The position numbers and the translations under genes are program-made. From positions 1-11,128 of the forward strand of contig DASXYU010000001.1 of assembly GCA_036502295.1 (NCBI GenBank): a DNA stretch of 11,128 nt, given 5' to 3'. The notes beneath the pieces were generated by a model that ran no database searches, was not told the origin of the DNA, and saw only the letters and a list, made by a program, of their open reading frames with translations. Shown piece after piece: positions 7,067-11,128 of this stretch. How positions within the stretch are numbered: the first letter of the stretch is position 1; the number at the start of each line of letters is the position of its first letter. The stretch is from DASXYU01 sp036502295. Lineage in GTDB: Bacteria; Actinomycetota; Actinomycetes; Mycobacteriales; Jatrophihabitantaceae.

Positions 7067-9041
7067 CCGCCAGGACGGCCAGCAGCGCGCCGCTATCGAC
7101 CTGCTGGCCAGGGACGACCCGGATCTCGGCGACGATCCCGGCCGCGGGTGCGGAGATCGCATGCTCCATCTTCATTGCCTCGATCGCGAGGATCGTCGTG
7201 CCGCGCTCGACCTTGTCGCCCACGGCGACTTCGAGGCGGACGACGGTGCCCGGCATCGGCGCGAGCAGCGAGCCCGGAGTGACGGCGTCCGCCGGGTCGG
7301 GGAAGCGCTCGGCCTCGAGCAGGGTGGTCGCGCCCAGCGGACTGTCGACGTAGTGCGCCTGCCGTGCCCGGACGACGGTGGCGGTGCGGCGGACGCCGCC
7401 GACGGCGATGTCCACCGAGTCGGGGGTCGCCGCGTAGAGCGTGATGCCCTCGATCTCCGCGCCGTCCACACGAGCCTTCAGCCCGTCGTGGGAGAAGAGG
7501 TACTCGACGCGGCACTCCTCGCCGTCGACGGTGCCGGCGAGGTTCTGCCAGTAGGACGGGTTGTTCCGCCACCCCGACGGCAGGGTCTCGAGGACGAGGG
7601 CGGTCGCGCGATTCTCTGCCTGTGCTGCCAGCGCGGCAGCGAGCAGGTGCACCTGCAGCGCCGCGGTATCCAGCGTCGCCATCAGCGACGCCGGTGAGTG
7701 CTGGTCGAGGTAACTGGTGTTGATCGCGCCGGAGGCGAAGTCGGGTTCGCGGAGGATGCCGACGAGCAGATCGCGGTTGGTGATGATGCCGTGCACACGG
7801 GTCTCGTCGAGGGCGGCCGCCAGCAGCGTCCTCGCCTGATCGCGAGTGGGGGCGCCGGCGATCACCTTGGCGAGCATCGAGTCGTAGAACGTGCTCACGG
7901 TGGTGCCGGAGGCGAAGCCGGCGTCGACCCGCAGGCCCGGGAGTTCGGGGAACTCCAGCGTGAGTATGTCGCCGCTGACGGGCAGGTAGCCGCCCGTGAC
8001 GTCCTCGGCATACAGACGGACCTCGATCGCGCTGCCGTGGATCGTGGCGTTGACGGCCTCAGGCGGCAGGGGCTTGCCGGCGGCGACGTCGAGCTGTAGC
8101 CGGACCAGGTCGAGCTGGGTGATGAATTCGGTGACCGGGTGCTCGACCTGCAGGCGGGTGTTCACCTCCAGGAAGAAGAACTCGCGTTGCGCATCGAGGA
8201 CGAATTCGACGGTGCCCGCGCCGACGTAGCCGATCGCCTCACCGGCAGCTACGGCCGCCTTGCAGAGCTGCTCACGCAGCTCGGGATCGACCGCGGGGGA
8301 GGGCGCCTCCTCCACGATCTTCTGGTAGCGGCGTTGGATCGAGCATTCACGCTCGAAGAGGTGGACGACGGTGCCGCGTGTATCGCCGAAGATCTGCACC
8401 TCGATGTGGCGCGGCGACTCGACGAAGCGCTCGAGGAAGACCATGCCGTTGCCGAAGGCGGAGGCGGCCTCGCGGCGGGCGCTGCTGATCGACTCCACGA
8501 GCTCGCCCGCCGAATGGACGATGCGCATACCTCGGCCGCCGCCGCCGAAGGCCGCCTTCACCAGCAGCGGGTAGCCGATCTGTGCGCCGATAGCGGTAAG
8601 GGCGTTCTCGTCGGGGTCGTCCTCATCGGCGATCGTCGCTCCGGGAAGGACGGGGACGCCTGCCGCCGCCATCAGTTCCTTCGCCGCGACCTTCGAGCCC
8701 ATCTTGTCGATCGCCTCAGGGGTCGGTCCGACGAAGGTGATTCCGGCAGCGGCGCAGGCGCGGGCGAAGTCCGCGTTCTCCGAGAGGAAGCCGTAGCCCG
8801 GGTGAATGGCGTCGGCACCGGTGCGCATGGCCGCCTCGATGATCATCTCGCCGCGCAGGTACGTCTCGCCGGGAGTCGAGCCGGGCAGGTGCACTGCTTC
8901 ATCCGCGGCGGCGACGTAGGGCAGCCCCGCGTCGGGGTCGGAGAAGACCGCCACGGTGGCGATGTCCATCTCGCGTGCTGTGCGGATGACACGCGACGCG
9001 ATCTCGCCACGGTTGGCGATAAGAACCTTCTTGATGGTCAT
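7044..9041 (-). CDS. Biotin-dependent acyl-CoA carboxylase alpha subunit (biotin carboxylase plus biotin carrier)
   Basis: It carboxylates its own biotin using ATP and bicarbonate and hands the carboxyl group to the beta subunit. The product is 665 aa, matching methylcrotonyl/geranyl-CoA carboxylase alpha subunits. Domains in order: N-terminal biotin carboxylase domain (KKVLIANRGEIA at 4-15, HPGYGFLSEN at 80-89); ATP-grasp with glycine-rich loop FGGGGRGM (165-172); catalytic EVNTRLQVEHP (292-302) with Glu292, Asn294 and Arg296, plus Arg342; C-terminal carboxylase domain; a linker/BT-like region (about 450-575); and a biotinyl domain with EAMKMEH, biotin attachment at Lys624. The ATG at 9041 has AGGCGGAG immediately upstream. 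It lies 48 bases after the beta-subunit stop, and the two form one enzyme. The acyl substrate is set mainly by the beta subunit, so geranyl-, methylcrotonyl- or another acyl-CoA cannot be chosen here. Confidence 0.95.
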   Translation of the reverse strand: MTIKKVLIANRGEIASRVIRTAREMDIATVAVFSDPDAGLPYVAAADEAVHLPGSTPGETYLRGEMIIEAAMRTGADAIHPGYGFLSENADFARACAAAGITFVGPTPEAIDKMGSKVAAKELMAAAGVPVLPGATIADEDDPDENALTAIGAQIGYPLLVKAAFGGGGRGMRIVHSAGELVESISSARREAASAFGNGMVFLERFVESPRHIEVQIFGDTRGTVVHLFERECSIQRRYQKIVEEAPSPAVDPELREQLCKAAVAAGEAIGYVGAGTVEFVLDAQREFFFLEVNTRLQVEHPVTEFITQLDLVRLQLDVAAGKPLPPEAVNATIHGSAIEVRLYAEDVTGGYLPVSGDILTLEFPELPGLRVDAGFASGTTVSTFYDSMLAKVIAGAPTRDQARTLLAAALDETRVHGIITNRDLLVGILREPDFASGAINTSYLDQHSPASLMATLDTAALQVHLLAAALAAQAENRATALVLETLPSGWRNNPSYWQNLAGTVDGEECRVEYLFSHDGLKARVDGAEIEGITLYAATPDSVDIAVGGVRRTATVVRARQAHYVDSPLGATTLLEAERFPDPADAVTPGSLLAPMPGTVVRLEVAVGDKVERGTTILAIEAMKMEHAISAPAAGIVAEIRVVPGQQVDSGALLAVLADDEAAGE

Positions 9042-9089
9042 GCTCCGCCTCTGATTCGCTCACAAGTTTCGCTCATGCTGAGTCTCCGG

Positions 9090-10688
9090 CTACATGCGGA
9101 AGACGCCGAAGCCACGGCGTCCTTCGATTGGGGCAGAGTGGGCGGCCGAGAGCGAGAGGCCCAGGATCGTGCGGGTGTCGCGCGGGTCGATCACGCCGTC
9201 GTCATAGAGACGCGAGCTGATGAAGAACGGGTGTGCCTCCCGCTCGATCTGTTCCTCGATCGCGATGCGTCGGGCGTCATCGGCCGCTTGGTCGAAGGGC
9301 CTGCCGGTCGACTCCGCGGACTGCTTCGCCACGATCGAGAGGACGCCGGCCAGCTGGGCGGCACCCATGACGGCGAGCTTGGCGTTGGGCCAGGCGAACA
9401 TGAACCGCGGGTCGAAGGCGCGGCCGGACATGCCGTAGTTGCCGGCACCGAAGGTCGCGCTCATGTTGATCGAGATGTGCGGGACGTCGCTGTTCGCCAC
9501 CGCATTGATCATCTTGGCGCCGTCCTTGATGATGCCCTTCTGCTCGTACTCCGTGCCGACCATGTAGCCGGTGGTGTTGTGCAGGAAGAGCAGCGGGGTG
9601 TCGCTCTGGTTGGCGAGCAGGATGAACTCGGTGGCCTTCTGCGCCTCCTCGCTGAAGAGGACGCCGCGGGCGTTGGCGAGGATGCCGACGGGGTAGCCGT
9701 GCACCGAGGCCCAGCCAGTGACGATGCTGCTGCCGTAGCGCGGTTTGTATTCGGAGAAGCGGCTGCCGTCGACGACGCGGGCGAGGATCTCGCGCGGGTC
9801 GTACGGCACGCGGAAATCGGCACTCGCGATGCCGAGGATCTCTTCGGGGTCATACAGCGGCGCATCTGCCGCCTCGGACGGGCCCCGGCCGAGCTTGCGC
9901 CACGAGAGGTCGCGGACGATCTGGCGACCGATACGAATCGCGTCCAACTCGTCCACCGCGAAGTGGTCGCCGACGCCCGAGACGCGGGTGTGCATGTCGG
10001 CGCCGCCGAGGTCCTCGTCGTTCGCCTCCTCGCCGGTGGCCATCTTCACCAGCGGGGGGCCGCCGAGAAAGACCTTCGCACCCTGGTCGACGAGGACGGC
10101 GTAGTCGCACATGCCGGGGACGTAGGCGCCTCCGGCGGTGGAGTTGCCGAAGACCAGCGCAATGGAGGTGATGCCAATCGACGACAGCTGGGTGAGTTCG
10201 CGAAAGACGTTGCCGGAGGGGACGAAGATCTCTGCCTGTGTCGGCAGGTCCGCGCCGCCGGACTCCACGAGGTACAGGATCGGCAGGCGGTTCTCGCGGG
10301 CGATCTGTAGCGCGCGGAGGTTCTTCTTGAGGCTGTACGGGTTCGCCGTACCGCCCTTCACCGTCGGGTCGTGCGCGATGATCATGCACTCGACGCCCTC
10401 GACCACGCCGATGCCCGTGATGATGCTGGCGCCGACCGTGAAGTCGGTGCCCCATGCGGCGAGGCTGGAGAGCTCGAGGAAGGGTGCGTCGCGGTCGAGG
10501 AGCAGTTCGATGCGCTCGTGCACGAGGAGCTTGCCGCGGGCGTGGTGCCGGTTGCGGTAGGCCTCGCCACCGCCGGCACGGACGAGTTCGAGTTGTTCGT
10601 TCAGCGCGGCGATGGCAGCGAGGTGGCCTGCACGGTTGGCCTTGAAGGTCTCACTGCTGATGTCGACCTTCGACTTCAGGACGGGCAC
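9090..10688 (-). CDS. Acyl-CoA carboxylase beta subunit (methylcrotonyl/geranyl-CoA carboxylase-like carboxyltransferase)
   Basis: The carboxyltransferase moves CO2 from the biotin of the alpha subunit to an acyl-CoA. I prefer the GTG at 10688 because GAGGAG lies nine bases upstream; the TTG at 10697 abuts that site and would add three residues. From GTG the product is 532 aa. Motifs are closest to the methylcrotonyl/geranyl branch rather than acetyl/propionyl: GGTANPYS (112-119), ESGGADLPTQAE (142-153), STAGGAYVPG (183-192), PPLVKMATGEE (211-221), LGGADMHTRVSG (227-238), FGAGNYGMSGRAF (413-425) and DPRDTR (501-506). Relative to my recollection of methylcrotonyl-CoA carboxylase, the segment between QAE and the STAGG loop is about three residues shorter, near the acyl pocket. 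It is the first gene of the leftward operon, so promoter elements should lie just upstream of 10688. Confidence 0.94.
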   Translation of the reverse strand: MPVLKSKVDISSETFKANRAGHLAAIAALNEQLELVRAGGGEAYRNRHHARGKLLVHERIELLLDRDAPFLELSSLAAWGTDFTVGASIITGIGVVEGVECMIIAHDPTVKGGTANPYSLKKNLRALQIARENRLPILYLVESGGADLPTQAEIFVPSGNVFRELTQLSSIGITSIALVFGNSTAGGAYVPGMCDYAVLVDQGAKVFLGGPPLVKMATGEEANDEDLGGADMHTRVSGVGDHFAVDELDAIRIGRQIVRDLSWRKLGRGPSEAADAPLYDPEEILGIASADFRVPYDPREILARVVDGSRFSEYKPRYGSSIVTGWASVHGYPVGILANARGVLFSEEAQKATEFILLANQSDTPLLFLHNTTGYMVGTEYEQKGIIKDGAKMINAVANSDVPHISINMSATFGAGNYGMSGRAFDPRFMFAWPNAKLAVMGAAQLAGVLSIVAKQSAESTGRPFDQAADDARRIAIEEQIEREAHPFFISSRLYDDGVIDPRDTRTILGLSLSAAHSAPIEGRRGFGVFRM

Positions 10689-10705
10689 GTCCCTCAACTC
10701 CTCGT

Positions 10706-10727
10706 AGTGAATGACGAATCACTTCAC
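10706..10727. promoter_or_regulatory. Overlapping inverted repeats in the divergent intergenic region, candidate operator
   Basis: AGTGA (10706-10710) pairs with TCACT (10719-10723) across eight bases, and GTGAA (10707-10711) with TTCAC (10723-10727). The same GTGATT half-site recurs at 10745-10750, inverted relative to AATCAC at 10717-10722. Clustered GTGA/TCAC half-sites between divergent genes suggest a repressor or activator site, for example of the TetR or GntR type. No regulator gene is in the window, so the binder is unknown. Confidence 0.4.
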
Positions 10728-10754
10728 GATGTCAGAGGCATCTTGTGATTTCAA
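10726..10754 (-). promoter_or_regulatory. Candidate promoter of the carboxylase-to-dehydrogenase operon
   Basis: Read leftward, TTGAAA (10754-10749) and a weak CATCGT (10731-10726) are separated by 17 bases, which would start transcription about 30 bases before the GTG at 10688. The -35 is good and the -10 poor. The -10 borders the inverted repeats at 10706-10727, so a bound regulator would block initiation. This is the only intergenic gap long enough to hold the operon promoter. Confidence 0.3.
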
Positions 10755-10770
10755 TAGTTGCTGCTATGTT
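10743..10770 (+). promoter_or_regulatory. Candidate promoter of the amidohydrolase gene
   Basis: TTGTGA (10743-10748) and TATGTT (10765-10770) are spaced by 16 bases, each matching four of six consensus positions. The first lies on the GTGATT half-site, and the element overlaps the leftward candidate promoter. The two divergent transcripts could therefore share control or compete for polymerase. The leader would be only about 18 bases long and still include the AGGAGG ribosome site (10779-10784). Confidence 0.35.
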
Positions 10771-10794
10771 GGCCGACCAGGAGGCGCCTGCGCG

Positions 10795-11128
10795 ATGTTC
10801 GACATCCTCGTCCGCGACGGCACGGTCGTCGACGGCACCGGAGCCGCCGCGTATCGCGCCGATGTTGCGGTACAGGACGGCCGGATCGCAGCAGTCGGAA
10901 CCGACCTCGGCCCCGCCCGTCGGGTCATCGACGCCGAGGATCGCATCGTCACTCCCGGCTGGGTCGATATCCACTCCCACTACGACGGCCAGGCACTCTG
11001 GGACGAACTACTGACCCCGTCGGGAGCGCACGGCGTCACCACCACCGTCCTCGGCAATTGTGGCGTGGGCTTCGCACCCGCTCGACCGGCCGATCGCGAG
11101 GCGCTGATCTCGATCATGGAGGGCGTCG
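10795..11128 (+). CDS. D-aminoacylase (N-acyl-D-amino-acid deacylase) family amidohydrolase, 3' end cut by window
   Basis: This is a metal-dependent amidohydrolase; characterised members cleave N-acyl-D-amino acids to a D-amino acid and a fatty or acetyl acid. The ATG at 10795 follows AGGAGG by ten bases. The open frame runs to the window edge (111 codons, no stop). The N-terminus FDILVRDGTVVDGTG (2-16) is the small beta-sandwich strand typical of the superfamily. The metal motif DIHSHYD carries His60 and His62, and GNCGVGFAP carries Cys89, the metal-ligand Cys that distinguishes D-aminoacylases from many other amidohydrolases. The rest of the barrel lies outside the window, so completeness and substrate cannot be judged. 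It is transcribed away from the carboxylase operon across a shared regulatory gap. A metabolic link to that operon is possible but unproven. Confidence 0.88.
   Translation, partial: MFDILVRDGTVVDGTGAAAYRADVAVQDGRIAAVGTDLGPARRVIDAEDRIVTPGWVDIHSHYDGQALWDELLTPSGAHGVTTTVLGNCGVGFAPARPADREALISIMEGV

Noticed and set aside
7067..7162. An extended N-terminus of the hydratase-like protein starting at 7162.
   Set aside because: The extra 32 residues are Arg/Ser/Pro-rich, lie entirely inside the biotinyl domain of the alpha subunit and lengthen the protein beyond the crotonase norm.
9055..9075. Direct repeat TTCGCTCA (9055-9062 and 9068-9075) in the gap between the carboxylase subunit genes.
   Set aside because: Eight bases repeated once is easily chance, and there is no accompanying promoter or hairpin.
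8139..10310. A 723-codon open frame on the plus strand opposite both carboxylase genes.
   Set aside because: It is antisense to two proteins with complete catalytic motifs, crosses their intergenic gap, has low-complexity Arg/Asp/Val/Gly-rich composition and no recognisable motif. Long antisense frames are expected in high-GC coding DNA.

Overview
The window is high-GC DNA with actinobacterial hallmarks: GTG and TTG starts, dense overlapping genes, and a TIGR03084-type protein whose metal-binding relatives use mycothiol, a thiol restricted to Actinobacteria. I cannot name a genus. I see no rRNA, tRNA, CRISPR array, insertion sequence or attachment site.

Layout. (1) Bases 1-2444, plus strand: two tandem paralogous substrate-binding proteins of the branched-chain amino-acid ABC transporter type. 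The first is cut by the window's left edge. The second is a complete lipoprotein. A strong hairpin terminator, a short palindrome and a candidate promoter lie between them. (2) Bases 2445-2510: a convergent junction with a 14-bp stem hairpin that can serve both strands. (3) Bases 2511-10688, minus strand: six tightly packed genes read leftward. In transcription order they are biotin-dependent acyl-CoA carboxylase beta subunit, biotin-carrying alpha subunit, an enoyl-CoA hydratase-family (crotonase) protein, a TIGR03084/mycothiol-dependent-isomerase-like protein, an AtuA-family protein (DUF1446 plus C-terminal AtuA-like domain) and an acyl-CoA dehydrogenase. Gaps are 48, -23, -1, 15 and 33 bases, so this looks like one operon. 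(4) Bases 10689-10794: a divergent promoter region with inverted repeats. (5) From 10795, plus strand: the N-terminal part of a D-aminoacylase-family amidohydrolase, running off the right edge.

How the genes fit together. Acyl-CoA dehydrogenase, methylcrotonyl/geranyl-type carboxylase (alpha and beta) and enoyl-CoA hydratase are the consecutive steps used in leucine/isovalerate (Liu) and acyclic terpenoid (Atu) breakdown: dehydrogenate a beta-methyl-branched acyl-CoA, carboxylate the gamma-methyl group, then hydrate. An AtuA-family gene favours an Atu-like pathway for a branched or isoprenoid-derived acid, but AtuA proteins have no established reaction and the substrate is not fixed by the sequence. 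The most unusual element is the TIGR03084 protein with an intact His-Glu-His metal site, translationally coupled to the hydratase, which may add a mycothiol-linked step. The hydratase-like enzyme lacks one of the two classical catalytic glutamates, and the dehydrogenase carries its likely catalytic glutamate at the isovaleryl-CoA dehydrogenase position. No CoA ligase, lyase, transporter permease or regulator lies inside the window.
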